Source of the DNA: Setoptus koraiensis
Taxonomy: Eukaryota > Arthropoda
DNA: 64,000 nucleotides
NCBI GenBank assembly: GCA_048013815.1
Contig: CM106586.1
Span: forward strand, 19,654,001-19,718,000
Direction: 5' to 3'
This document shows positions 43,908 to 54,067 of this stretch, one piece after another. The translations under genes and the position numbers were made by a program. Under the pieces are notes generated by a model. The model was not told where the DNA came from. It did no database searches and saw only the letters and a program-made list of their open reading frames with translations. The stretch's first letter is position 1. The number at the start of each line of letters is the position of its first letter.

Positions 43908-45697
43908 ATTCCTCTGTTTTCAAAAGTTGAAATCGTGAATATTCAGATCATTTCGTATCATTTTTCTGTTTATATGGCAGAAAAAGTCAAGATTTTGTGT
44001 TTTCTCATAAGACGTAACTATGTAGGTTTGCTTATACGCGAATCTTCAGAGTTTTGTTATCAACAGAAAAATTTCGAAATTCAACTGCCTAGTGATCATA
44101 CAAAAGTGGTCGGTTGGGTAATACAAGTGGGATCTCTCTAGCTGCTGAGTCGCTTTTTAATATTGCCTATCCTTTATTTGAGAACTTTTTATGTCCGCTT
44201 CTACTTTTGCTGAGGTGCCAGTTGTCATGGCAAACAGTGGTGATGTCTAAATAACAATAATCGAGCTTAATCAACCGGTGATCACTTTACATTTTTCGCG
44301 CACGAAGCGATTGAGAATCTAGATGACAGATAAACAACAGACTTTACGCGCTAACAACTAATCTGAGATTCATCTGTCAACTACTTTTATCATTAGACTT
44401 TCTGCAAATCTCACAACAATGAATGATTTGCGATAACAGACTTCGCATGTCCATACGAGACGCCATAACTAAACAGTAGACATGTCTCGAAATATATTTT
44501 AATCCATGTTGCAGTAATAACATAAAATTCACAGTCGAGATGGCACAAAATTCCTTCAGGGTCTTGGTTTTGCCAGCGAATTTGGACAGCGAATAAAATA
44601 GTGGTTTTTATTGAGTGAACAAATCGCATTTTTGCCCTTCACCATTTCAATCTCGCTGTATTCTCGAATCTTTGTTTCTGGAGATCAGTTCAGAGAGATC
44701 ATCGGAATGTAGTAGCTTAAATAACAGACTAGATTTTCGAACTCGTGCCACCTATGCGCTAACTGAAAAAGATCCATGGCCTTTGATGTTCTGATCTTGG
44801 GAGTTGCCCAAATAGTTGGGCGATATCTCTTGGTTTCCCTATTAATATGATATCAAATATGGATCGAGACAACGAATACTCATTGTGACCTATTGGCAAT
44901 GTTAACACCCGAAATGCTCATGCAATTGAAACATGTCATATGAGCCAGCCAACACTTGACATAGAGAGAATACTGCTGAAAGAAGTAGATCACTCTTAAC
45001 CAGCATTGTCGATACGAAATATAAACCGAACTGAACAATAAGTCATGTGTTAAATTGTCTCATGACAATGATCTGTTTCAGCATGAAACGACTAGATATT
45101 CAGTGATTCTAATGTACCGAAGGATGGATATTTCTCTTTGTCTTGCTTGATCTCGAAGACAAATCCGTTTTGTGAAAAAAAAAAACTCATCATAAGCCAA
45201 CTCTGAATACTTAGCAGAAAAAAGCTTGTTATGGTCATCAGATCTTTTTCATGACTTACGTAACTTTGCAGCCTATGAGTCATGGCAAGATTCTGAGGAA
45301 ATTCCAAGTTGCATTGTTACAAAAGTTCGCCACTTGTGCGAGAAGTTTCTCCTTAGAATAATGTTTGCAACGAAACATGAGAGGGCGCTTGTGATGACTA
45401 AAGTAAACAACGGAACAGTTACGTTGACACATTTGTGTGCACTTATAGCGCCCCCTTCAGTAATTGTGCTGAAGTAGACCTAATGGCTATACTTTAGTAT
45501 TGCGATGTTCAAAAATATGCAATCGCATGACAAATGCAGCCTCTGGATCAGAAACATCACAAAGAATTCAGTTAAAGGCTAGTTGGCCTGTTTACTTATC
45601 TATTATTACAATCATTTTTGTTACCACCAAGTTCTGTGTCGTCATACGACATCATACAGAAATCAGTGAGAATATTTGACACATTGATAATGTAAAA

Positions 45698-48600
45698 ATG
45701 GCGGCCGCTGAGAATCTAGGGATCAGAAACATTAATCAAGATCAGCAACAATTTTCACCTGATGTCATTCATTTTCAGAAACGAGTGGAGGATCTCATAG
45801 CATGGATCTTCGAAATGGAGGAGAGATTCTTAAAACGGTCCAGCACGCCATCTATTAAAGATTCGTCCTCAGAGGAGCTTCTCGATCAATACAGTGATCA
45901 TGAAAAACATATGACTGAATTGAGTCGATACAATTCCATTATTAACCAATGTCGCGACGACGGAGAAGCATTAAAAAACCGCCTTAAACCAGACGAGCAA
46001 CATGAAGTTGCTATCCAAATCAATGCTTTAATGAGTTGTTATGAAAAACTTAAAATCCTTTCAATAGAGAAGTTACAAAAACTACAGAGCTCATTGGAGG
46101 AACGACAGCAAAGTCAAATAGATAGATTTGATGAATGGCTTTCCTCTGTAGAGGGTTCGATAGCAAGTTCAAACATGATTGGACCAGATTATCAATCAAT
46201 CGAAGCTCAAAAGGAAGACTTGAAACGATTACAACATGAACTTGAAATGAAGCAAGAATTCTTGAATTGTATGTCAAAAATGATATTGGTGTTCGATGAG
46301 GTAGATCCTGAGTCATTGCAAATAAGAAGCATATCTTGTGACGATTTAGACGATCAGCTCAGTGACCTAAATCATCGATGGACAGAAGTGTGTGAATATG
46401 TAGATAAACGGGGCTATGAACTACGCAACGCTGAGTCAGCTTGGAGACCATTGTTAGAAGATGGAGCCAAACTATCGTCATGGATGAGACGTATTGAAAA
46501 TCGTCTCGAAGAGATGGAATCAGCCGCCAGAGACTTACAATCAGAACCAGAAGCACATTTTATTGATGAACTTCGCGAAAGATACTTAAAAATAGACTCA
46601 GAAATCAAGAATAAACAATTGGCATTTCGCAATCTAGAAACCAAGACTAGACAAGCCATCGACAAGTTTGATGATTCATGTTCTATGTTGGTAATAGAGA
46701 TTGAAAGGAAAATAGAGGACCTTCAGGATGCATGGGGCTCTATCATTTGTCGGCAGCGAGAGTTGCAGAAATATCTGCTAGGCGAAACTGGCGACTTTAT
46801 CAGCATTCCAATACCAGAACCAATAACATCCAGATATGATATTGACACAACTAGAGGAAGCTCCTTATCTCCAAGAGATATTTCACCAGACCCTAGAAAT
46901 AATTATCATAGCAATTCCAACCAATCGTCTTCCAATTCATCTTTCCATCCCACTAAACTGAGCAACTCAAATTTCAGTCAAGGAGATGCTCCGAATAATC
47001 ATCATGATTCTAGCTACCCAGGTTCTACTAATGATGTCTATAAGAACATAAACGATACTGAATCTAGAAACCACAGTCACCTGTCAGATGATGATATCCC
47101 AGAAGCTAACAGTACTTCTCCGAAACTTGACAGCTGTAGAGTAGAAGAATGGAAACATGCCCTCGAATCTTTCTCTTTATGGTTAAAACAAGTGGAAACT
47201 TCTCTGGGTGTCAATCAGGGCATTACAGAGGAGGGCTTGGAACCCACTTGGTCCAGATTATCATTGCATGACCAATCAGTTTTATTGGACGATATAGAGC
47301 AGCAAGTTGTCACAACTTGCCGCGATGAGTTTGACTGCCTAATATTACAAGGACAACAAATAATTGAAGACTTATCTCCAGAGATAGATGAAAATGATCT
47401 GGCAAATTTGCGAAGTATTTTGAACGATATCGATGATCGATGGAACTCTGTAAAACAATGCTTGATTGATAGACGCAAGGAGATATTCAAGAAAGATAGG
47501 TGGAATCATTTGCTAAAAAAATTAAGGGATCTAAATGGATGGCTAAAACAAAAAGGGGACGATCTGATGCCTGAATCAGATATTGGTGGTGATTTGATAA
47601 CTTTAGCTCAACAGCAAGATCATCTCATGCAAACCAAAGGAGACTTGAATGAAAACTCGTCATTCGAAGCTAGTCTAGCGGAAGCAAAATTATTTTTGAA
47701 AATATTCAATGACTTGGAACAAAAATCCAAATATAAATCTACTGAGTTAGATTGCATATTAGATTACGACATGAAAATGTTGAAGGAAGATATTGAAGCG
47801 GAAATGAATAAGCTTTCCTTCCACCACTCTGAACTGTCACAACAATTAGAGAACCGCATCTGTAGGCTCGATGAAGTTCACCGTGAGATGCACTCGTTAC
47901 AACAGCGAACACAAGAATTCGCTACAAAGTTACAAGTAGCAGAAATACTTAGATCGAATTGGCAACCTGTTGCTCTGTTGACTATTGATCAGCTCTCGGA
48001 ACAATTAGAAGATCTCAAGTTATTCCGGGAACGCTTGACCGAAATAGAAACTGTGCATAAGCAATTGAACGGAATCTTCGAATGGATGACAAATCTTCAA
48101 GTCCCCCTCAGTCAGGCCAACCTAAAACGACTTAGTGAACTGAATACTATTTGGAGTCTATTTATCATAGCGGTTGACGAAAGGCAAAAATCGATCGAAC
48201 AGGCTTTTGACAACCAAGGCTCCTCAGAGCAATCTTTTCTCGCCAATACTGTCAAGCACCCATGGGAAAGGAGAGTAGCAGCTAGTAAGGTTCCCTATTT
48301 TGTTGATCACAGCAGCGAAATAACAAATTGGGATCATCCAGCATTCTCAGAGTTGATGGCATCATTGAATGGCTACAACGATATAATATACTCAGCTTAC
48401 AGGACAGCCATAAAGTTGAGAGCTATACAAAAACGATTGGGTATAGATCTACTCATGTTGGAAACATTCCAAGAAATATTTGACGAGTTTGGCTTAAGAG
48501 CTAAAAACGAAAAATTGATTGGAGCTAATGAGATTATTAGGTGTCTCAAGATTATTTTCGAACGACTGCAAATGGACGAGAAGCGATCGCTAGATATGCC

Positions 48601-49276
48601 ACTTTGTGTTGATCTAAGTCTAAACTGGTTGCTCAACCTTTTTGATTGCACACGGACTGGTTACATCAGAATTCTATCATTCAAAATAGGTTTAACATTA
48701 CTTTGTTGCGCCACGAGAGAAGAAAAATGCTCTTACATGTTTCAGTTGGTTTCTAATCAGCAGGGTATAGTGGATGACAGAAAATTAGGTCTATTATTTG
48801 AGGATTGCATGCAGATACCAAGACTGCTAGGAGAGTTTGAAGCGTTCGGTGGTCAATCAGTGGTGGAAGAAAGTATAAGAAGCTGTTTCTCACAAGCGAG
48901 ATACAATCCACATCATCCATCGTCTATTGTTTTTGAAGACTTTTTTAACTGGCTTAGGAATGAGCCTCAATTTATTATTTGGTTACCAGTTCTCCATAGG
49001 ATAATAGTATCAGAAAAAGCATGCCACAATATTAAGTGTAAAATATGCCGCGTCTTTCCAATCGTTGGGCTACGATACCGATGCTTGAAATGTTTCAATT
49101 ATGATATTTGCCAAGACTGTTTTATGTTAGGTCGCAATCTATTGCATCATAAAAAAACAAATGGACATCCATTCCAGGAGTATTGGTCTGTTGCTAGCCC
49201 AGGTGAGAATGTTAGAGATATGACTAAGATATTGCGTAACAAATTGAGACCAAAGAATTTCATGATTGGCAACTGA
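45698..49276 (+). CDS. Short dystrophin-like protein: spectrin repeats, WW, EF-hand region, ZZ finger
   Basis: One uninterrupted exon of 1192 codons. Residues about 20-380 and 500-850 are spectrin-type coiled coils (W..L..W..EME and DWLxxVE-like starts), separated by a Ser/Asn-rich linker at about 385-490. A WW domain lies at about 853-885 (PWERRVAASKVPYFVDHSSE then ITNWDHP) with both tryptophans. The dystrophin EF-hand-like region follows at 895-1095, then a ZZ finger from about 1107 with CKIC, CLKC and CQDC pairs and the distal His ligands. This order is unique to the dystrophin/utrophin family, which links actin to dystroglycan; WW, EF and ZZ form the dystroglycan-binding module. The actin-binding CH domains and the C-terminal dystrobrevin- and syntrophin-binding coiled coils are absent. 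Animal dystrophins normally have many introns, so this may be a retrocopy with its frame preserved, or a normal intron-poor short form. Confidence 0.85.
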   Translation: MAAAENLGIRNINQDQQQFSPDVIHFQKRVEDLIAWIFEMEERFLKRSSTPSIKDSSSEELLDQYSDHEKHMTELSRYNSIINQCRDDGEALKNRLKPDEQHEVAIQINALMSCYEKLKILSIEKLQKLQSSLEERQQSQIDRFDEWLSSVEGSIASSNMIGPDYQSIEAQKEDLKRLQHELEMKQEFLNCMSKMILVFDEVDPESLQIRSISCDDLDDQLSDLNHRWTEVCEYVDKRGYELRNAESAWRPLLEDGAKLSSWMRRIENRLEEMESAARDLQSEPEAHFIDELRERYLKIDSEIKNKQLAFRNLETKTRQAIDKFDDSCSMLVIEIERKIEDLQDAWGSIICRQRELQKYLLGETGDFISIPIPEPITSRYDIDTTRGSSLSPRDISPDPRNNYHSNSNQSSSNSSFHPTKLSNSNFSQGDAPNNHHDSSYPGSTNDVYKNINDTESRNHSHLSDDDIPEANSTSPKLDSCRVEEWKHALESFSLWLKQVETSLGVNQGITEEGLEPTWSRLSLHDQSVLLDDIEQQVVTTCRDEFDCLILQGQQIIEDLSPEIDENDLANLRSILNDIDDRWNSVKQCLIDRRKEIFKKDRWNHLLKKLRDLNGWLKQKGDDLMPESDIGGDLITLAQQQDHLMQTKGDLNENSSFEASLAEAKLFLKIFNDLEQKSKYKSTELDCILDYDMKMLKEDIEAEMNKLSFHHSELSQQLENRICRLDEVHREMHSLQQRTQEFATKLQVAEILRSNWQPVALLTIDQLSEQLEDLKLFRERLTEIETVHKQLNGIFEWMTNLQVPLSQANLKRLSELNTIWSLFIIAVDERQKSIEQAFDNQGSSEQSFLANTVKHPWERRVAASKVPYFVDHSSEITNWDHPAFSELMASLNGYNDIIYSAYRTAIKLRAIQKRLGIDLLMLETFQEIFDEFGLRAKNEKLIGANEIIRCLKIIFERLQMDEKRSLDMPLCVDLSLNWLLNLFDCTRTGYIRILSFKIGLTLLCCATREEKCSYMFQLVSNQQGIVDDRKLGLLFEDCMQIPRLLGEFEAFGGQSVVEESIRSCFSQARYNPHHPSSIVFEDFFNWLRNEPQFIIWLPVLHRIIVSEKACHNIKCKICRVFPIVGLRYRCLKCFNYDICQDCFMLGRNLLHHKKTNGHPFQEYWSVASPGENVRDMTKILRNKLRPKNFMIGN

Positions 49277-49533
49277 ACAAGTTAGATAACAATGTAGTGT
49301 TGATTTTTATAGAAATTTTGTAAGTACACAAAATGTACAGTTTGTAGGAGAGGGTTTTCCTCTTTGATCGAACTCTATTAATGCGTTGTCTAGACAAATA
49401 AATTAACTATAAGTAGGTCTGTAGATTAGACTTTTGTACATAGAAACACAGGGTTAGTAAGAGTTACTACAATAGATCCCACTAAAAGATAACATTATTA
49501 GGTCTTTGTTCATCTGTTCTTCATTGTTTGTTG
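49277..49533. other. Convergent 3' region of dystrophin-like gene and DPH1
   Basis: AT-rich, 257 bp. AAATAAATTAA at about 49,396 can serve as a polyadenylation signal for the plus-strand gene. No poly(A) tract follows, so there is no direct retrotransposition mark. Confidence 0.6.
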
Positions 49534-50901
49534 TCAGGCATCGGAACAAGCACAATTGGGATTTGGCTGACAAGTATGGTTGGGTGTCCATGGGCCAGAG
49601 CTATTCTTGGCGTAATAGTCCATAGGGTAGTGGGAATCCAGATTGCACTCTGACTTTCCTTGGATGCATTCTGAGGTAGGAGAATTTCGTTGCGCAAACT
49701 TTTTGATACACTGACTAAACTCAAATGTATTTAGCAGAGGTACTTGAAAGAATGAGCCCCAGTCAATGCTCAAACGTGGACATGCTACTTGAACCCAGGC
49801 GTCGACATCATGAAAATTTTGAAGTGTATCTTGCACAACTTCGGGCAGTAAGACACGTAGCATTTTGCACTTGGTGTGAGCTTTCAATTGATTGCATAGT
49901 AGATCAAAGACTTTTTCGCTACCCTGACGCCCTAATGTGCCCAAAACTATGCCAAATGTTCCATTATTTTCCATCGCCTTGAGACCTAGATCGATTGCAC
50001 TCATCCTTTGTTGATACATTTCTTCAAATTTGTAATGCTCGCGTGTAAGCTTACGCGAATAAGGGTCGTACCTATATGATGGTATTTTGGGATTGGCTAT
50101 CATAAGTGCCTCCAGATGGAATCTACCATCGCAGATAAATATGATAGCTGTTATGTCACTGGATAATTTCGGGGCAGTACAACCCAATATCTCACCAGAA
50201 CTGAGAGGCCGAGACTGGGGTAGAGTAATTTGATAACCTAGACCTTTTAATTTACGGGATATGTCGTGCACAGAGGTCACAAATTGGATGGTAGAGGCGA
50301 TTGCTATTTGATGCTCAGATGGCTGAAAATTGTGCTGAATACATTCTACCAAGTGATCTAGATCGAATTTTATATCAACGAAAACATACAGAAATTTGAC
50401 GTCCTTGTTGAGATTATTGATTGGAACTAGACAAGAGTGTGCGTAGTGTACGATGAGATCACAATTCATGGATGAGGCAAGAAAGTCATCGATACAACAG
50501 GCCCCGTAAGTAAGATCGCCCATAGTTATACAGTCAACTTCATGTTTGTCTTTGATTCCATTAAAGTAAGAGCAGATAATGTCCACTATAGTGGGGCCAA
50601 ATCTAATTAATCCCTCGGGAAATTGCAATAGGACACGCTTGGATTCGTTGCATTTGATGCGCCAGATTGTCTTGTGGATTTCAAAGTTATAGTTCTTAGG
50701 CAGACCTGCCTTGATTAGGGCATTCAACTCACAATCATTCAGTATTTCGTCCGGTATGATGTTAATGTGACAAACGTTTGCAGTTTTCTTGGCCGCGACT
50801 ATACATTTTCTGTCTGCTACTGGCGCGGCCTGAAAAACACGTTCAGAACTTGATCTTGGCTCGTCGAGATTCTCGTGCTGTTGCTCAGGAAATTCGGTCA
50901 T
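49534..50901 (-). CDS. DPH1: Diphthamide biosynthesis protein 1 (radical 3-amino-3-carboxypropyl transferase subunit)
   Basis: Intronless, 455 residues. It has the LLQFPEGLIRFGP motif of the Dph1/Dph2 family and three cysteines spaced to hold a [4Fe-4S] cluster: about 135-136 (TYGACCIDD), 157 (AHSCLVP) and 374 (VACPRLSIDWG). Other landmarks are DITAIIFICDGRFHLEAL and GTLGRQGSEKV. With Dph2 it cleaves S-adenosylmethionine to transfer a 3-amino-3-carboxypropyl group onto the target histidine of elongation factor 2, the first step of diphthamide synthesis in the cytoplasm. The C-terminal tail is Cys/Pro/Asn-rich (CQPNPNCACSDA). It is convergent with the dystrophin-like gene and follows OTUB1 on the same strand with a 375-bp gap. 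Confidence 0.97.
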   Translation of the reverse strand: MTEFPEQQHENLDEPRSSSERVFQAAPVADRKCIVAAKKTANVCHINIIPDEILNDCELNALIKAGLPKNYNFEIHKTIWRIKCNESKRVLLQFPEGLIRFGPTIVDIICSYFNGIKDKHEVDCITMGDLTYGACCIDDFLASSMNCDLIVHYAHSCLVPINNLNKDVKFLYVFVDIKFDLDHLVECIQHNFQPSEHQIAIASTIQFVTSVHDISRKLKGLGYQITLPQSRPLSSGEILGCTAPKLSSDITAIIFICDGRFHLEALMIANPKIPSYRYDPYSRKLTREHYKFEEMYQQRMSAIDLGLKAMENNGTFGIVLGTLGRQGSEKVFDLLCNQLKAHTKCKMLRVLLPEVVQDTLQNFHDVDAWVQVACPRLSIDWGSFFQVPLLNTFEFSQCIKKFAQRNSPTSECIQGKSECNLDSHYPMDYYAKNSSGPWTPNHTCQPNPNCACSDA

Positions 50902-51276
50902 CGCTTGGTAAATTTTTTCCGGCTACTTAAAATGAAATACCAATTGAAAAGTCGGATTGGACCAATTAGATAACAGTAATGTTTTTGTTACCACCTAAAA
51001 GTCACATGTATCATATTTGTGGATGTGGCGAGAAGCGTTCCAAACACGAGCTACAGTCACAAGATTGACAACTGTGACTCACGTTCATTTCTCATAGCGC
51101 CAAATTTAAAAAATAAAAAAGTCGTAATTCCAAGAAATGTCATCAGTTCAACTCTGTTGAAGTGGATAAATAAATTATTCGAATGTTGTGGATGGCGAGA
51201 CGTGCAAGATACACCGGTAAATAATCTCGGGGCCAGAAAGATTTATTAGAAAGTAGAATTGTACAACTTGATTCGT
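50902..51276. other. Intergenic region upstream of DPH1
   Basis: Contains the DPH1 promoter and the OTUB1 3' UTR. A 76-codon plus frame at 51019-51249 has no recognisable features. Confidence 0.6.
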
Positions 51277-52352
51277 TCACTGTTTCGGATAGAGTACATC
51301 GTAGTGCCCTGGCCGATATAACAAGTGAATACGAGGTTTTAGTGGCGGATCCTGTTCCGGAAAGTCGTGGGCGTTCACAGAGTCCAAAGATGAACCTCTG
51401 TCCATATAGATTATTCTGGTACAAACATTTAAAGCCGATGTGATTGCTACAACATGTATGTGATCACTCTCTTTGTACATTGGTTCCACTTCCGTCTTAC
51501 AGAAATCCACAACACTTTGGTTACCTTCGATAAAATTAATGAAAGTTTCTTCATTTCGCTGAAGATAACCACTTGTGATTAGCCGAAAATAGACGACAAT
51601 ATAATCTGATGTTGCTTGGTCACAGAATGCCTCAAGTAATTGCTCCGGTGTGGATATAACATTCTCTTTGATCTTGGTGAGAACTTCCAGGAATACATCA
51701 TAGAAGTCCTCAATTGTGAATTGTAGAAATCCTAGTTTAATTAGGTCCTCTTTATTCGTTTTGACATAGTTTATAAATCTTTCTAGTTCTATTTTATCAT
51801 TGACAAGCGACTCAAAATAAGCAAATCCGAATGCCCTGAAGAAACAGTTGCCATCTGGCCTGGTGCGCCTCAGATATTGATACTTGTCAGAGAGGTTAGT
51901 GATTTTGGTTTGGTAAATAAGATCTTCAGGTTGATAGTCGTTTTTTAAAGCGAACACGGCCAGCATTGGGCTGACAATGGGATTGGTTTCGGCTATTTCT
52001 TTTTCTATCAATCGTTCCTGATTTCTTATAGCTTCCATTCTGTTTGTTTCGGGGTCTATTGTGCGTTGGAATAGCAATGAATGAAAATTATGAGGTTTGT
52101 GATAAGATAAATAGAGGCACACAATAGAGAGCACTACTCACCGCAATTCCAGTCACTGTCCTGGCCAGAACTAGTGGGCATCAATGGCTGACAATCGTCG
52201 CCCTGAGGCAGAGCGGGTAGTAATTCATTCTCAGCAAGTCCGTGGTACACGGGTTGCGGTTCAACTGTAGCACTGGGGTCCGACGAGCATGTGTTCGAAT
52301 CCTCTGGGCCATTTGAGCTTGTTTGTGGGTCCATGTTGTCGTTCAAATACAA
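51277..52352 (-). CDS. OTUB1: Otubain-type ubiquitin thioesterase
   Basis: Two exons: 52142-52352 and 51277-52055, with an 86-bp intron (donor GTGAGT, acceptor ATAG) splitting an Asp codon; the join reads DWNC-D-PETNRMEAI. Starting at the second ATG (52334, MDPQTSS) gives 323 residues, and the first ATG (52352) 329. Exon 1 encodes an acidic Ser/Pro-rich tail; exon 2 holds the helical ubiquitin-binding arm (RNQERLIEKEIAETNPIVS) and the OTU domain. The catalytic residues are Asp-132 and Cys-135 (RPDGNCFFRAFGF) and His-315 (RPGHYDVLY), spaced as in human OTUB1. FTIEDF, LLTSGYLQR-like LITSGYLQR and EVEPMYKESDHIH are also conserved. The enzyme removes K48-linked chains and can block certain E2 enzymes. 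Confidence 0.95.
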
Positions 52353-54067
52353 AAGTTGTCTAGGGGTGGGGGCTGATATTATCTGTCAGACAATTGTGAG
52401 TACTATTATTGTGGTCTTAAATGATAAATAGAGAGATAAAAGAGTCTATATTTGAAGTGTGGCTGTTAGCGGATTATTGTTGCCTGGCTAATGTCCATGT
52501 GTCGACCGGCGTTGCTAGAGGATGTAATGTATGTAAAATAAGCCAACAACAATATGTCTTTTTGGTGGTTGTTGGTGGTTGTTGGTGGTGGCAATAAAAA
52601 AGCGACCAAGATGATGAAGATGCCACATTCACTCTGTCGCGCACTGCCTGTCTGCTGGAATTCTGTTGTAATGTTCATCTGATCATCACAATACTGTGCC
52701 TGTTTCACATAATTACAATGTGCTGTGCATCAATATATAAGAGATGGTAAAAATAAAAACTGTGCTTCGTTTCCAGAACATAAAATATAGTCAAAAGATT
52801 TCGTACAAATTCAAGGCCCGGCGCACAGGATGTGGAACTGCGCTGCACACGATTTGTCGTCATTCACGTCTGCGCACGACGTGTTTTGCACTGACGTTTC
52901 CTCTCTTGGCCTGTACTTACTCACTCGCTCACTCACTCACTCATTAACTCACCTGTGCTCACCGGTATGCAAATTAGAGAACCCACTAACAACATGTTGA
53001 ATATTATGCAATTCTATAACGATTCAATGAGCGCTTTCGGCAACTTGTTGTCTGTCTTGTCGTTTTCACTCTATCCGGACGACACCATTTTTTAGATAGG
53101 AGGACTCGTAGCTTCATCTAACGAATGCCAACCGAGCCCAAACAGCAACAAACTCGCCTTTTTCGCGCGCTCTTCCGGTTGCGTCTCGCCGGCACGCGCC
53201 CACTGCCATCCGATTGCAGCTATTGAGCGGCTATCAAATATAGGATATAGGGGCGAATTTCGTGTCGAGGCCACGGGTTTCTTTGGAGCCGGTACAAGCG
53301 AGATGAGCGAGTGGTGGCCGTGCGAGAAAAATATCTGTCGGGAGACAAGTGGTTGTCGAGTAACATAATGTTTGTCGTTTATTGTTAAGTTATGGCAACT
53401 ATTATAGTAGTAGTCTTATACAGTCGGTGGTGCTTGTGAGCGATCTAGGCACGTTGGCGCCAACGCTGCTCTTGCGCGCTGCTATTATATCATGGTCTCT
53501 ACATATTACATAACACAATCTCTCATCATAAGAGTGTTGTTGTTGATGTCTTATCATCTGATTATTATCATCATTGTTGCATTCATTATTTGCATCATAG
53601 AGTAGTAGTGGAAAGAACAGAAGAAAAAAAAATTATAGGAAATCATCATCACAGTCTGCCAGATGCCGTTTGCTCACTAGAATGGCTGTGGTAACACATC
53701 TCGCTAGGACACTCAAGACCTTTTTGTTTCAGTTTAGTTACAAATCACCATTGGGTCACAGTTGTAAACTTGTTGGTTCGTCTCACAGTCGTATGTACAG
53801 TTGTGTGTCTCCTCGTTATTGACTCGATTGCTTGGCTAATCAATAGTGGCTAATTAATAGTGGCTCATTAACTGCTCAAAGGGCGACAACGGGGGCCATC
53901 AGTCATCGAGAGGTCACAGAGAGGTTTGGCGTCATTCTTTAATTTAATTACAGGCTCTCCGTCTGTCTGTCTGTCTGTCTCTGTCGAGCACCTTGAACTC
54001 TGGCTTCGTGCCGTGTTAGTTAGTTGATCACTGTGCGAGCCAGACGCTAGTGTCGGAAGTGTCGTTG
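52353..54067. other. 1.7-kb intergenic region
   Basis: No gene supported. Small features are a TTGGTGGT run (about 52,562-52,590), an ACTCACTCACTC run (52,918-52,942) and a CTGTCTGTCTGT run (53,961-53,980). The OTUB1 promoter lies at its left end and the SCARB 3' UTR at its right. Confidence 0.6.

Larger units (their letters stand above)
42268..45697. other. 3.4-kb intergenic region with fossils
   Basis: It contains an aminopeptidase fossil (42725-43050, minus) and a possible exon (43619-43907, plus), listed separately. A minus frame at 42379-42645 and a plus frame at 45226-45477 have no recognisable content. A CTTATAGCGCCCCC motif lies at about 45,447. The remainder shows nothing. Confidence 0.6.

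Noticed and set aside
45226-45477. 83-codon plus frame before the dystrophin-like gene
   Set aside because: No domain, and it ends within a recurrent intergenic motif (CTTATAGCGCCCCC).
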